Below are positions 1 to 8,617 of a stretch of 64,000 nt of DNA, in pieces. The notes under the pieces are model-generated. The model did not search any database, was not told where the DNA came from, and saw nothing but the letters and a program-made list of their open reading frames with translations. Position 1 is the first letter of the stretch. Each line of letters opens with the position of its first letter. Source of the stretch: JALORV01 sp963766365 (lineage in GTDB: Bacteria; Pseudomonadota; Gammaproteobacteria; Burkholderiales; Burkholderiaceae_F); assembly GCA_963766365.1 (NCBI GenBank), contig CAVXZK010000003.1, positions 248,001-312,000 on the forward strand. Reading direction: 5' to 3'. Both the position numbers and the translations under genes were made by a program.

Positions 1-282
1 ATGGATCTCACCGAGGCGCGCTCCAGGGCGGCGGCTCGCCTGCGCATCGAACTCGAAGGCACCGCGGATGCCGGGCGCCTGCGCCAGGCGCTGAGTCCGT
101 ACCGGATCCAGGGCAACGGCAATGGCGGCGGGTGCCGGGTCGTCGTCTGCTACAGGAACGCCGCCGGGAGTGTCGACGTTGCACTTCCCGAGGACTGGCG
201 CGTCCGTCCGGACGATCAGCTGATTGCGGACCTGCGCGGCCAGACGCGCGTCTTGCGCGCGAGTTTCAGCTACAGCCAGTAA
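1..282 (+). CDS. dnaE: DNA polymerase III alpha subunit, C-terminal end (partial)
   Basis: This is the last 93 residues of the replicative polymerase catalytic subunit; the rest lies left of the window, so the ATG at base 1 is internal. The stretch with LRIELEGTADAGRLRQAL, then GNGGGCRVVVCYRN and LPEDWRVRPDDQLI is the usual C-terminal domain of proteobacterial DnaE, which follows the OB fold and contacts the tau subunit. The stop at 280-282 is 25 bp from the stop of the convergent MFS gene, so the two genes end tail to tail. Confidence 0.85.
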   Translation: MDLTEARSRAAARLRIELEGTADAGRLRQALSPYRIQGNGNGGGCRVVVCYRNAAGSVDVALPEDWRVRPDDQLIADLRGQTRVLRASFSYSQ

Positions 283-307
283 GCACAGCTCGTCTGCTTC
301 GGCCGCG

Positions 308-1513
308 TCAGCGTCGCCCGCCAGCCAGCTCGACGGACCGTGGATGCGAGCGCAGGCGCGCCATCGCCCACACGCCGATCGCCGGTCCGATGGCCAGCGG
401 CGCAAATGCAAAGTTCCAGCCCAGTGCCTCGACCCAGTGCGGCATCAGGTGAATCGTCGCCAGTGTCAGCGTGAAGCCCATCGCGGTCTGGAACGTCAGC
501 ATGGTGCCGACACGCGTGCGATCGGCCAGTTCCGCGATGGCCGCGGAAAACTGCGCGGAGTCCGCCACGATCGCGATACCCCAGAGGACACAGACGAGAA
601 TCAGCAGCGTGGGTGAGCCGCCATAGAGCATCCCGATGAACGCGGCGCAGCTCCCGGAAACGCTCATCGCAAGAATTGTGATCGCGGTGCGGCCGACGCG
701 ATCGGCGAGGTAGCCGGCGGCGATGCAGCCGATCGCTCCCGCCCCGATCGTGGCAAAGGCGCCCAGCTTGGCCGCGGCAGGCGCTATCTCCGGCGAGAGC
801 GTCAGCGCAAAGCTGGCGTGCAGGAACACGGCGATCCACGCCCACATCGCGTAGAGCTCCCACATGTGCCCGAGGTAGCCGAGGTTGGCCAGGCGCAGCG
901 GGACGTCGCGCCAGGCCGACAGCACCGCGCGCGGATCAAACGGTGGCGCCGGCGCGCGTGCCGGGCCGATGCCGGCGAAGCCGATCAGTGCCGCGGCACC
1001 GACGGCGCTTGCCGAGGCGATCGCCACCGGGATGCGCCAGTCGACACCACCGAACACGTTGAACAGGTGTGGCGTCGCCGAACCGAAGGTCAGCGCGCCC
1101 ACCAGGATGCCCACCATCAGTCCCATGTCACCGCGCGCCCAGGTTGACGCGAGCTTCATGCCGACCGGGTAGACACCGGCCATGGCCATGCCGGTCACGA
1201 AACGCAGCAACGGCGCCGCCATCGTCGTCGGGTCGATCAGCAGCAGCAGGGCGTTGGCGCCCGCACCCGCCAGCGCGGCCACCGCGATGAAGCGGCGTGG
1301 ATCGAGCCGATCAGCCAGTCCGAGCAGGGCGCTCACCAGGCAGCCGACGACGAAGCCGGCCTGGACGGCACTTGTCAGTGCCGCCTGCATGAATTTCGAT
1401 AGATCGTATTGCGCGACCAGGGACGGCACGACCGCGGTGGCCGAAAACCACAGCGCCATCGCGCCGACCTGGCACAGCGCGATGACCGCGATCGAGCGTC
1501 GCTTCGAGGCCAT
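308..1513 (-). CDS. MFS transporter (substrate unknown)
   Basis: A 401-residue major facilitator protein with about 12 hydrophobic segments and an N-terminal half starting MASKRRSIAVIALCQVGAM. The reading frame runs further upstream, but that would overlap the preceding glycosyltransferase; the ATG at 1513 lies 28 bp after that gene's stop and gives a normal MFS N-terminus. A loop resembling the MFS A motif (YLADRVGRT) lies mid-protein. The family resembles CynX/NimT-type carriers, but nothing in the sequence fixes the substrate. It is the last gene of a minus-strand run with two glycosyltransferases. Confidence 0.7.
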   Translation of the reverse strand: MASKRRSIAVIALCQVGAMALWFSATAVVPSLVAQYDLSKFMQAALTSAVQAGFVVGCLVSALLGLADRLDPRRFIAVAALAGAGANALLLLIDPTTMAAPLLRFVTGMAMAGVYPVGMKLASTWARGDMGLMVGILVGALTFGSATPHLFNVFGGVDWRIPVAIASASAVGAAALIGFAGIGPARAPAPPFDPRAVLSAWRDVPLRLANLGYLGHMWELYAMWAWIAVFLHASFALTLSPEIAPAAAKLGAFATIGAGAIGCIAAGYLADRVGRTAITILAMSVSGSCAAFIGMLYGGSPTLLILVCVLWGIAIVADSAQFSAAIAELADRTRVGTMLTFQTAMGFTLTLATIHLMPHWVEALGWNFAFAPLAIGPAIGVWAMARLRSHPRSVELAGGRR

Positions 1514-1541
1514 GACGATGCGCTCTTGTTTTCCGCCGCGC

Positions 1542-2366
1542 TCAGGCGCGTGACGGGTATTGATCGAGCCCGCGATCCGCTCGCGTTGCCCGGTCACGAA
1601 TGCGTTGCTGCAGCCGGTCCCAGTTCTCGCCCTCGGCGCGCCGATCGTTCTCGCGGTGCCACAGATGCAGGACACCGGTCGCGTAAGCGCCTTCCTTGCG
1701 GCGCACGCCCGAGTTGATCAGTCGCACAGCGAGGTCGGAGTCTTCGTAACCCCAGCCCTCGAACACCTCGTCGAAGCCGTTGACCCGATGCAGGTCGCGG
1801 CGCCAGACGCCGAGGTTGCAGGTGCGCACGCGCTGCCAGCGCCTGGATGCGAGCTTGCGCAGTGGCCCAAGTGGCAGATGGCGCAGCGGCAACGTGCGGT
1901 TGATCTGGCCGCGCTGGTGCGCCTGCTGCCACTGTGTGTCGGTCCAGCGATGCAGTGGCTCGCCCGTAGCCAATGCCTCGCGCGTGAACGACTCCGTAAG
2001 GAGGATGCGGTTGCCGGCCACCATCCATTCGGGCTCGGCCAGCGCGCGGTGGCGGGCAATGAAGTGCGGGCGTGGCACGCAATCGCCGTCAAGAAAGATC
2101 ATGTAATCGCCGCTTGCGGCGGCGGTCGCGCGGTTGCGTGCCGCACCAGCGCGGAACCCGCGGTCCTCCTGCCAGAGGTGTCGCATGGGCACCAGCGACT
2201 GCCGGCTCGCTTGCTCAACCAGCCTGCGCGTGTCGTCGCGAGAACCGTCGTCGGCCACCAGCACCTCGAAGCCCCGGTCCGTCTGTTCGGCCAGGCCGTC
2301 CAGCACCGCACGCAGCGCGTCAGGCCGGTTATAGGTCGTGACCACGACCGAGACCTGCATGGTCAC
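1542..2366 (-). CDS. family 2 glycosyltransferase with galactosyltransferase-like C-terminus
   Basis: 274 residues of GT-A fold. The N-terminus VSVVVTTYNRPDAL, then VADDGSRDDT and the metal-binding FLDGDCVPR (DxD-like) near residue 95 are the nucleotide-sugar site. The later GFDEVFEGWGYEDSDLAVRL is the conserved acceptor-side motif of the GT7C/chondroitin-polymerase type C-terminal domain. The start ATG overlaps the upstream glycosyltransferase stop by four bases (ATGA), so the pair is translationally coupled. Probably adds a sugar to lipopolysaccharide core or another surface glycan; the sugar is not predictable. Confidence 0.8.
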   Translation of the reverse strand: MTMQVSVVVTTYNRPDALRAVLDGLAEQTDRGFEVLVADDGSRDDTRRLVEQASRQSLVPMRHLWQEDRGFRAGAARNRATAAASGDYMIFLDGDCVPRPHFIARHRALAEPEWMVAGNRILLTESFTREALATGEPLHRWTDTQWQQAHQRGQINRTLPLRHLPLGPLRKLASRRWQRVRTCNLGVWRRDLHRVNGFDEVFEGWGYEDSDLAVRLINSGVRRKEGAYATGVLHLWHRENDRRAEGENWDRLQQRIRDRATRADRGLDQYPSRA

Positions 2367-3151
2367 TGCCTGAGGCTGGGCGGCAGCGACGGCTCGCTCG
2401 TCAGCTTCTGTGTGCGCTCGGTGTACTTAGCGTAGCGATAAAACGTGCCCTCGAAATTCGAAAAGGCGATGACGAAGCCGGCCCAGCCATCGAGGAAACC
2501 CAGTCGAATCACATAGTGGCGCAAGAACGCGCCAAGACCGTGCGCCAGCGCCTTGCCCATCGAGGGCGGTGTGTTGCGCTGTGCCAGCCGCTCAACCCCG
2601 AGGCTTGAATAGCGCTGCATCTTGTGAACGATCTGCGCCAGATCCCTGAACGGCACCTGTGCGATCGGCTCGGTCAGCGTGTCGAGTGAACCTTCCAGCA
2701 CGTAGCTCTCGTGCACCGCGTCCTCGGTATAGCGCAGCTTTCCCCGGCGGAACAGCTGCGGCTGACGGTAGTCCGGATACCAGCCGGAATGCTTGATCCA
2801 GCGGCCAAGGAAGAAATTGCGCCGTGGTACGCGGTAGGCATCGGTGGCATCCGCCTGCTCGATGACGCGGCGGATCTCCGCGGCCGCTGCCTCGGTGCAG
2901 CGTTCGTCCGCATCCAGTGAAAAGATCCAGTCGCCCGTGAGTTGCGCCAGCACGTCATTGCGCAGCTTGCCGAACCCTTCGAACGGCACCTGCATGACCC
3001 GGTCCGTATACCTGCGCGCGATCTCGGCCGTGCCGTCGGTCGAGTACGAATCGGCGACCAGGATCTCGTCGGCCCAGGTGACGCTGCGAAGCGCGGCTTC
3101 AATCTTGTCGGCTTCGTTGTAGGCGATGATGTAGACGGAGATTCGCGCCAT
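2363..3151 (-). CDS. family 2 glycosyltransferase, WaaE/KdtX-like LPS core transferase
   Basis: A 262-residue GT2 enzyme: ISVYIIAYNEADKIEAAL at the N-terminus, VADSYSTDGT, and SLDADERCTE as the DxD metal site. The motif WIKHSGWYPDYRQPQLFRR near residues 130-148 is typical of the WaaE (KdtX) family, which adds glucose to the inner-core heptose. The ATG at 3151 is preferred to an in-frame ATG at 3175 because GGAG sits about five bases before it. It is divergent from msbA, which supports a role in lipid A-core assembly at the inner membrane face. Confidence 0.75.
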   Translation of the reverse strand: MARISVYIIAYNEADKIEAALRSVTWADEILVADSYSTDGTAEIARRYTDRVMQVPFEGFGKLRNDVLAQLTGDWIFSLDADERCTEAAAAEIRRVIEQADATDAYRVPRRNFFLGRWIKHSGWYPDYRQPQLFRRGKLRYTEDAVHESYVLEGSLDTLTEPIAQVPFRDLAQIVHKMQRYSSLGVERLAQRNTPPSMGKALAHGLGAFLRHYVIRLGFLDGWAGFVIAFSNFEGTFYRYAKYTERTQKLTSEPSLPPSLRQ

Positions 3152-3276
3152 CCCGGCTCCAATGTTCAGGCGCAAGCTTAAACGCCCGCGCCTGCCGTCC
3201 CGGCGTGGTGTCGGGCGTCGCTACACTATGCCGTCGCTTGCCGCGTTGTTCTCGCTGGCACGCGCCCTTTCCAACC
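3152..3276. promoter_or_regulatory. divergent intergenic region between WaaE-like gene and msbA
   Basis: These 125 bases separate two divergent LPS genes and should hold promoters for both. A TACACT hexamer at 3222-3227 is an acceptable -10 element for msbA, but no good -35 is visible at 17 bp spacing. No clear ribosome binding site precedes the msbA ATG at 3277. No operator or riboswitch was recognised. Confidence 0.3.
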
Positions 3277-5058
3277 ATGAGCACCCCCGATCCCCGCCTG
3301 CTCAACGACCCGAATCTGCGCCGGCTGCTGCGCATGGTGCTGTCGCACCGCCGGTTGCTGGTATTCGGACTGATCGCGACCGGCGTCAGTGCGGCCACCG
3401 AACCGCTGATCGCCAGGCTGGCCGGCGTGCTGACCGACCAGGCCCTGTTCCAGAAGGAATTCTCGGCCGTCATCTGGATGCCGATTGCCTTCGTGGGTCT
3501 GTTCGTCGTGCGCGGCCTGGCGATCTTCGGCGGCTCCTACCTGCTGAATCGAGTGTCGCAAGCGGTGCTGGTCGACCTGCGCATGTCGATGTTCGACCGC
3601 ATGCTGCACTGGCCGACGACGACATTCGAGAACACGCCGTCGGGTGTGGTGATTTCGAAGTTCGTCAACGAGGCAACCAACGCGCTCAATCTTGCAGCCG
3701 AGGTGATGAGCACCGCGGTGCGCGATTCACTGATCGTCATCGGCCTGCTCGCGATGCTGTTCTATTACAACTGGCAACTTACGATGCTGACGATGATCGT
3801 CGCGCCGCCCATCGGCCTGGCGCTGCGCGCCTTCAGTCGCCGGTTGCGGCGGCTGAACCTCGAGAACCAGGCGATGCTGGGTGAGATGACGCGTGCCGTC
3901 CAGGAGGCACACGAAGGCCAGCGCGTCGTCAAGGTCTACGAAGGCGCGGACTACGAAAGCGGGCGCTTCCGCCAGATCAACGACAAGCTGCGCGGTTTTG
4001 CGATGCGGATGCAGGTCGCGTGGTCGGCCGCGACGCCGATCGCCCAGGTGCTCGGCGCCATCGGTGTCGCGATCGTCATGACGGTGGCGCTGTGGCAGGC
4101 GCAGAACACCAAGGCGTCTCCCGGCGAGTTCGTGACGTTCCTCGCCGCCGCGTTGTTGCTGCTGCCGGCGCTGCGTCATCTGTCATCGCTGAACGGTCCG
4201 CTGGCACGCATGGCCGCAGCGTCCGAGAGTGTCTTCAAGATGATCGACATTGCGCCCGAGGATGACGCTGGCACTAGGGACATCGGTCGTGCGCGTGGCG
4301 AGGTGGCGTTCAGCAGCGTCTCGTTCCGTTACGCGGGCGCCGAGGCAGATGCCCTCACGGACTTCAACCTATCGGTGCGCGCGGGCGAGATGATCGCCTT
4401 CGTCGGTCCGTCGGGCGCTGGCAAGACCACCGCCGTGCATCTGATTCCCCGCTTCGTACGCCCGACTTCCGGGGAAGTCCGGCTCGATGGCGTGCCTCTC
4501 GAGGAACTTTCACTCGCGAGCCTGCGCCGGCAGATCGCCCTGGTGTCGCAGGACGTCGTGCTGTTCGATGACTCGATCGCGGCCAATATCGCCTATGGCG
4601 CGCAGCGCGGCGCTTCGATCGAGCGCATACGTGAAGCCGCGGATGCGGCCTATCTCCTGTCGTTCATCGAGTCATTGCCGCAGGGGTTCGAGACGCGCAT
4701 CGGCGAGAACGCGGTGAAGCTGTCGGGCGGCCAGCGGCAACGGCTGTCGATTGCGCGCGCGCTCCTGAAGGACGCGCCGATCCTGCTGCTCGACGAAGCG
4801 ACGTCGGCACTGGACTCGGAGTCGGAGCGCTACATTCAAGCGTCGCTGCAGCGGCTGATGAAGGGGCGCACGACCTTCGTCGTGGCACACCGGCTGTCGA
4901 CGATCGAGCGCGCCGATCGCATCGTCGTGCTGGAGCGCGGGCGCGTGGTCGAGATCGGATCGCACAGCGATCTGATCGGCCGTGGCGGCCTGTATGCCCG
5001 GCTGCACGGCATCCAGTTTGCATCGATGGACAACCCGGTGGAGGAGCCCGCCCAATGA
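3277..5058 (+). CDS. msbA: lipid A export ATP-binding/permease protein MsbA
   Basis: A 593-residue half-transporter: an N-terminal six-helix ABC exporter domain (residues about 15-330) fused to an ATPase domain. The ATPase has Walker A GPSGAGKT, the signature LSGGQRQRLSIARAL, Walker B ILLLDEATSALD and the H-loop VVAHRLST. The homodimer flips lipid A-core from the cytoplasmic to the periplasmic leaflet. The ATG at 3277 (MSTPDPRLLN) fits the family start; an earlier in-frame start at 3205 adds a non-conserved stretch. It heads a plus-strand run of envelope genes and its stop overlaps the next start (ATGA). Confidence 0.9.
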   Translation: MSTPDPRLLNDPNLRRLLRMVLSHRRLLVFGLIATGVSAATEPLIARLAGVLTDQALFQKEFSAVIWMPIAFVGLFVVRGLAIFGGSYLLNRVSQAVLVDLRMSMFDRMLHWPTTTFENTPSGVVISKFVNEATNALNLAAEVMSTAVRDSLIVIGLLAMLFYYNWQLTMLTMIVAPPIGLALRAFSRRLRRLNLENQAMLGEMTRAVQEAHEGQRVVKVYEGADYESGRFRQINDKLRGFAMRMQVAWSAATPIAQVLGAIGVAIVMTVALWQAQNTKASPGEFVTFLAAALLLLPALRHLSSLNGPLARMAAASESVFKMIDIAPEDDAGTRDIGRARGEVAFSSVSFRYAGAEADALTDFNLSVRAGEMIAFVGPSGAGKTTAVHLIPRFVRPTSGEVRLDGVPLEELSLASLRRQIALVSQDVVLFDDSIAANIAYGAQRGASIERIREAADAAYLLSFIESLPQGFETRIGENAVKLSGGQRQRLSIARALLKDAPILLLDEATSALDSESERYIQASLQRLMKGRTTFVVAHRLSTIERADRIVVLERGRVVEIGSHSDLIGRGGLYARLHGIQFASMDNPVEEPAQ

Positions 5059-5642
5059 ACACGACGGCACGCCCGATCAGTCGCTGGCCAGTTCCGGAAC
5101 TCGCGCAAATGCCCGAGGACATCCGCACCCGCATCCAGGAAGTCCAGGACAAGGCGGGCTTCGTACCCAACGTGTTCCTGACGCTCGCACACCGACCAGA
5201 TGAATTTCGCGCTTTCTTCGCGTACCACGATGCACTGATGCTGCGTGACTCCGGCCTCACCAAGGGCGAAAGGGAGATGATCGTCGTGGCCACCAGTGGC
5301 GCCAACGAATGCGTCTACTGTGTCGTGGCGCACGGCGCGATCCTGCGCGTCTACGAGAAAAATCCGCTGGTCGCGGACCAGGTCGCTACGAACTACCGCA
5401 AGGCGGACATCACGCCGCGGCAGCGAGCGATGCTGGCGTTCGCGCTCAAGGTTGCGAACGACTCGGCGTCGATCGAACCGGCCGATTTCGAGCCGCTGCG
5501 CGCACACGGGTTCAGCGACGAGGACATCTGGGACATTGGCGCGATCGCCGCATTTTTCGCGCTATCGAACCGCATGGCGAATCTGATCAGCATGCGGCCG
5601 AATGACGAGTTCTACCTGCTCGGGCGTGTGCCCCGCAAGTGA
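5055..5642 (+). CDS. carboxymuconolactone decarboxylase/AhpD-family peroxidase-related protein
   Basis: 195 residues of the all-helical CMD/AhpD fold. The motif ECVYCVVAHG near residues 90-99 gives the CxxC pair and following His typical of AhpD-like thiol peroxidases; the overall form matches the uncharacterised peroxidase-related enzyme subgroup (LSRWPVPELAQMP-type N-terminus). It overlaps the msbA stop by four bases and its own stop overlaps the GTG of the next gene, so it is locked into the LPS operon. A redox role is inferred from the CxxC; its link with LPS export is unexplained. Confidence 0.75.
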   Translation: MNTTARPISRWPVPELAQMPEDIRTRIQEVQDKAGFVPNVFLTLAHRPDEFRAFFAYHDALMLRDSGLTKGEREMIVVATSGANECVYCVVAHGAILRVYEKNPLVADQVATNYRKADITPRQRAMLAFALKVANDSASIEPADFEPLRAHGFSDEDIWDIGAIAAFFALSNRMANLISMRPNDEFYLLGRVPRK

Positions 5643-6397
5643 GTCCGCAAGCCGAGCGCGAGCGGGCTGCCGACGCAACGAGTGCGCTCGGCCTCGACGC
5701 GATCCTGATCATCAACGTCAAGAGTTTCGTCGAACGCCGGCGGCACGTTGAAGCGCAACTCGCGCGCTTCAACCTGCACGGTGAGTTCATCCACGAGTTC
5801 GACGCCGACGAGATCACCGCCGATGTGGATCGGCGCTGGTTCGCCGGCGACCAGCTGAACCGCGGCCAGAAGTCGTGTGCGCTGAAGCATGTTGTCGTAC
5901 TGCAGCGGGTCATCGAGCGCGGCTGGCAGCACTGCCTGGTGCTCGAGGACGATGTGGTACTTGCTGACGACTTTCCCGACGGTGTCCGCGCCGCACTGGC
6001 CGAAACACGCGACGAACCCCGACCGTACGTGATCTATCTCGGTGCGGGCGGCAACTTCTACACGCCGGCCAGCCAGCGCCAGCCCGGCCGGCGCATCTAT
6101 CCGGCCAGCAAAGGACGCTTCACCGACTCCTACATCATCAGCGCGCAGGAGGCGGCGTTGCGACTGGCGCGCATCGAGGCGCAGCCGATGACCAAGCCGA
6201 TCGACGTGGTGTTCGACACCATCGATCGCGCGGCGGGCATCCGCTTTCTCTGGCTGGAGGATCCGGTGGTCGAGCAGGGCAGCAAGCTCGGCGTGTTCCG
6301 CACGTCGCTAGAAGCTGCTCCGCCCAACTGGCTGCAGGGGTTGCGCTACCGCCTCGAGCGACTGCGGCGCAAGTACCTCTACCAGCTGTGGCGCTAG
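5639..6397 (+). CDS. family 25 glycosyltransferase (LPS biosynthesis)
   Basis: 252 residues starting at GTG 5639, which overlaps the previous TGA. AILIINVKSFVERRRHVEAQL, CALKHVVVLQRVIE and the acidic LVLEDDVVLADDF near residue 105 are the GT25 hallmarks seen in LgtB/LpsA-type galactosyl or glucosyl transferases. KGRFTDSYIIS and the late FRTSL segment also fit. It would add a hexose to the LPS outer core in the cytoplasm before MsbA flipping. Donor and linkage cannot be read from sequence. Confidence 0.8.
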   Translation: MSPQAERERAADATSALGLDAILIINVKSFVERRRHVEAQLARFNLHGEFIHEFDADEITADVDRRWFAGDQLNRGQKSCALKHVVVLQRVIERGWQHCLVLEDDVVLADDFPDGVRAALAETRDEPRPYVIYLGAGGNFYTPASQRQPGRRIYPASKGRFTDSYIISAQEAALRLARIEAQPMTKPIDVVFDTIDRAAGIRFLWLEDPVVEQGSKLGVFRTSLEAAPPNWLQGLRYRLERLRRKYLYQLWR

Positions 6398-6407
6398 CAT
6401 CGATCGC

Positions 6408-7682
6408 ATGAGCGCAGCCCTGCTGGACAGCGACCGCGCAATGCCCGTGTCGCGCTGGATCGAGATCGCGCGCTGGTCGACGATCGTCGCGGCCTGCAGC
6501 GTGATGATCTCGCCGCCCATCGCCAATGCGGCCATGGCGATGATGCTGATCGGCCTGCTGGCGAGCGGGCAGGCACTGCCGCGGCTGCGCCAGGCGTGTT
6601 CCCAGCCCCTCGGCGCGGCGACGCTCGTGCTGATTGCCTTCATCGCTCTGGCGATGTTGTGGGCTGAGGTGCCGTGGCGCGAGCGTTGGGGCGCGTTCTG
6701 GACCTGGCGAAAACTCTGGATGATTCCGGTGGCGCTGGCGTTGTTCGGCCCGGCGTTGTGGAAGCGACGGCTTGCAGTGGCCTATGTCGCGGTGTGCGGC
6801 GCGGCGGTGCTGGCCTCGTTCGGCATCGTTGCCGTGACCGGCAGGCTGCCGACTGGCGTAGAGGATGTCGCCGGATCGCTGCTGCGCAATCACAGCGCGC
6901 AGTCCATGGCGTTTGCGGTCGCCGCATTCCTGGCCCTGTGGCTGGCTGCCGACCCGGGTCTCGCGCGTCGCTGGCGCTGGGCTGCGACCGTGTTTGCCGC
7001 ACTCTTCGTCCTGAACATGGCCTTCGTCACCCCGGGTCGCAGCGGCTTGCTGGCGCTTCCGGTGATGCTGCTGGTGCTTGCCGCGTTCAATCTGCGCAAC
7101 TGGCGCAATGCCCTCGCTGCGGCAGTGCTCGCGGTGCTGCTGGTCGGAGCGATGGCGCTGTCGCCGCTGGCACGTGACCGTGTCGCACTGGCGGTCAATG
7201 AATGGCAGAACGCATCGACGCTTACCGTGCCGACGTCCATGGGCATCCGCGCGGTGCTGTACGAAAACACGCTGGAAATCGTGCGCCAACGACCGTGGTT
7301 CGGCACCGGAACCGGCGGCTTCGGCGCTGCCTATGCCGCGCATGTGAAGGACAAGTACACCGACTGGCGCGTGCTGCCGACGGTCGACCCGCACAACCAG
7401 TACCTGTTCTTCCTTGGGGAGCAGGGCCTCTTCGGTCTGAGCGCCTTCCTGGCCTTCATCGGCGCGGCGCTTCTGGATCGCGGAGACGGCACGCGTGCAC
7501 GTGTCGTCGCAGTCGCTTTGCTGCTCGCCTGGTGCGCGACGTCATTGCTCAGTTCGCATTTCAAGACCTTTTCCGAGGGCCATCTGCTGACACTGCTCCT
7601 CGGCGCGATGCTGGCGCGTCCGGTGCCGGACGGCGACCGCGCCCTCGTTCCGATGGTCCGGACCGACCCGGTGTCGTCATGA
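6408..7682 (+). CDS. O-antigen ligase/polymerase family membrane protein (WaaL-like)
   Basis: A 424-residue protein with about ten membrane segments and one large periplasmic loop in the second half. The loop contains GIRAVLYENTLEIVRQRPWFGTG followed by DPHNQYLFFLGEQG, the Wzy_C/WaaL signature with the conserved Arg and His. WaaL joins undecaprenyl-linked O-antigen to lipid A-core in the periplasm; Wzy polymerases share the fold, so ligase is favoured only because the gene sits among core transferases. Its stop overlaps the next ATG. Confidence 0.75.
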   Translation: MSAALLDSDRAMPVSRWIEIARWSTIVAACSVMISPPIANAAMAMMLIGLLASGQALPRLRQACSQPLGAATLVLIAFIALAMLWAEVPWRERWGAFWTWRKLWMIPVALALFGPALWKRRLAVAYVAVCGAAVLASFGIVAVTGRLPTGVEDVAGSLLRNHSAQSMAFAVAAFLALWLAADPGLARRWRWAATVFAALFVLNMAFVTPGRSGLLALPVMLLVLAAFNLRNWRNALAAAVLAVLLVGAMALSPLARDRVALAVNEWQNASTLTVPTSMGIRAVLYENTLEIVRQRPWFGTGTGGFGAAYAAHVKDKYTDWRVLPTVDPHNQYLFFLGEQGLFGLSAFLAFIGAALLDRGDGTRARVVAVALLLAWCATSLLSSHFKTFSEGHLLTLLLGAMLARPVPDGDRALVPMVRTDPVSS

Positions 7683-8617
7683 CAATCCTGGTCCGGCTGC
7701 CGAACCACGTCGGCGACGCCTGCATGGCGTTACCGGCGCTGCATCTGCTGCGCAATGCCGGCCTGCGCTGTGCCCTGGTCGGTCGGGGTTGGGGAGACAG
7801 CCTGCTTGAAGGCATGCACCTGCACTACGTGACCATCCAGGGGCGGCTGCTGCGCGACGTGGCCAGCGTGAAACGCGCGCCGAGGCCCATCGAGGACGCC
7901 ATGCGCGGTCTGGTACTTCCGAACTCGTTCGGGTCGGCTCTGCTGTTTGCGCTCGCCGACGTGCCCAGCGCGGGGCTGGCGACTGCTCATCGCAGCTGGC
8001 TGCTGCGTTGGCCCAGTCCGGAGCCTTCTGAATGTCACGAAGTCGAGCGCTTCTATGCGGCCGCGTTGGCAGCGCTGCGCGCCTGGGGCGTCACCACCGA
8101 CCGAACTGCGCCGCCGCCGTCGCTGGACCTGCCATTGACGGACGAGCAGCGATCGGCGGCCGCGGCGGTTCGGCGCAGCGGCCGCGTCGTTGAGCCGTAT
8201 GCGCTGTTGGCCCCGATCGCCACCGGCCTGCATCGGGGCAGGGTCAAGCACTGGGCCCATTTTGCTCAGCTGATGTCCGTGCTGCGCGATCGCGGTTTGA
8301 CGCCGGTGGCGGCACCACCGGCGGCGGAGGTGGACGCCGCGCGTGCGGCCCTGCCGGGCGCCACGATCCTGCCGTCGGTGCCGCTCGGTGTTTTCGCTGC
8401 ACTGGCCGAGAGTGCGGCGGTCGTCATCGCCAACGATTCGGGCACGAGTCACGTCGCGGCCGCCGTCGGTGCGCGCCAGGTGACGATCTTCGGCGTCACC
8501 GATCGCGCCCGTACGGGTCCTTGGTCAAGGCGTGCGGTGTGTGTCGGTGCCAACGGCGCCTGGCCAGGTGTCGATGAAGTAGTCGCTGCCATCGACGAGG
8601 CGCTGCAGCTGCCATGA
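7679..8617 (+). CDS. family 9 glycosyltransferase (heptosyltransferase-like)
   Basis: 312 residues. The N-terminus ILVRLPNHVGDACMALPALHLL is the heptosyltransferase acceptor-domain start (RxxxxGD). The C-terminal Rossmann domain has the donor-binding IANDSGTSHVAAAVGARQVTIFGVTD motif. The ATG at 7679 is inside the preceding stop (ATGA); a longer in-frame reading would overlap the ligase gene in another frame. GT9 enzymes add heptose to the LPS inner core. Which heptose is not resolved. Confidence 0.8.
   Translation: MTILVRLPNHVGDACMALPALHLLRNAGLRCALVGRGWGDSLLEGMHLHYVTIQGRLLRDVASVKRAPRPIEDAMRGLVLPNSFGSALLFALADVPSAGLATAHRSWLLRWPSPEPSECHEVERFYAAALAALRAWGVTTDRTAPPPSLDLPLTDEQRSAAAAVRRSGRVVEPYALLAPIATGLHRGRVKHWAHFAQLMSVLRDRGLTPVAAPPAAEVDAARAALPGATILPSVPLGVFAALAESAAVVIANDSGTSHVAAAVGARQVTIFGVTDRARTGPWSRRAVCVGANGAWPGVDEVVAAIDEALQLP

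Noticed and set aside
1513..1675. Extended N-terminus of the MFS protein
   Set aside because: It would overlap the preceding glycosyltransferase by more than 100 bp and adds residues with no family similarity.
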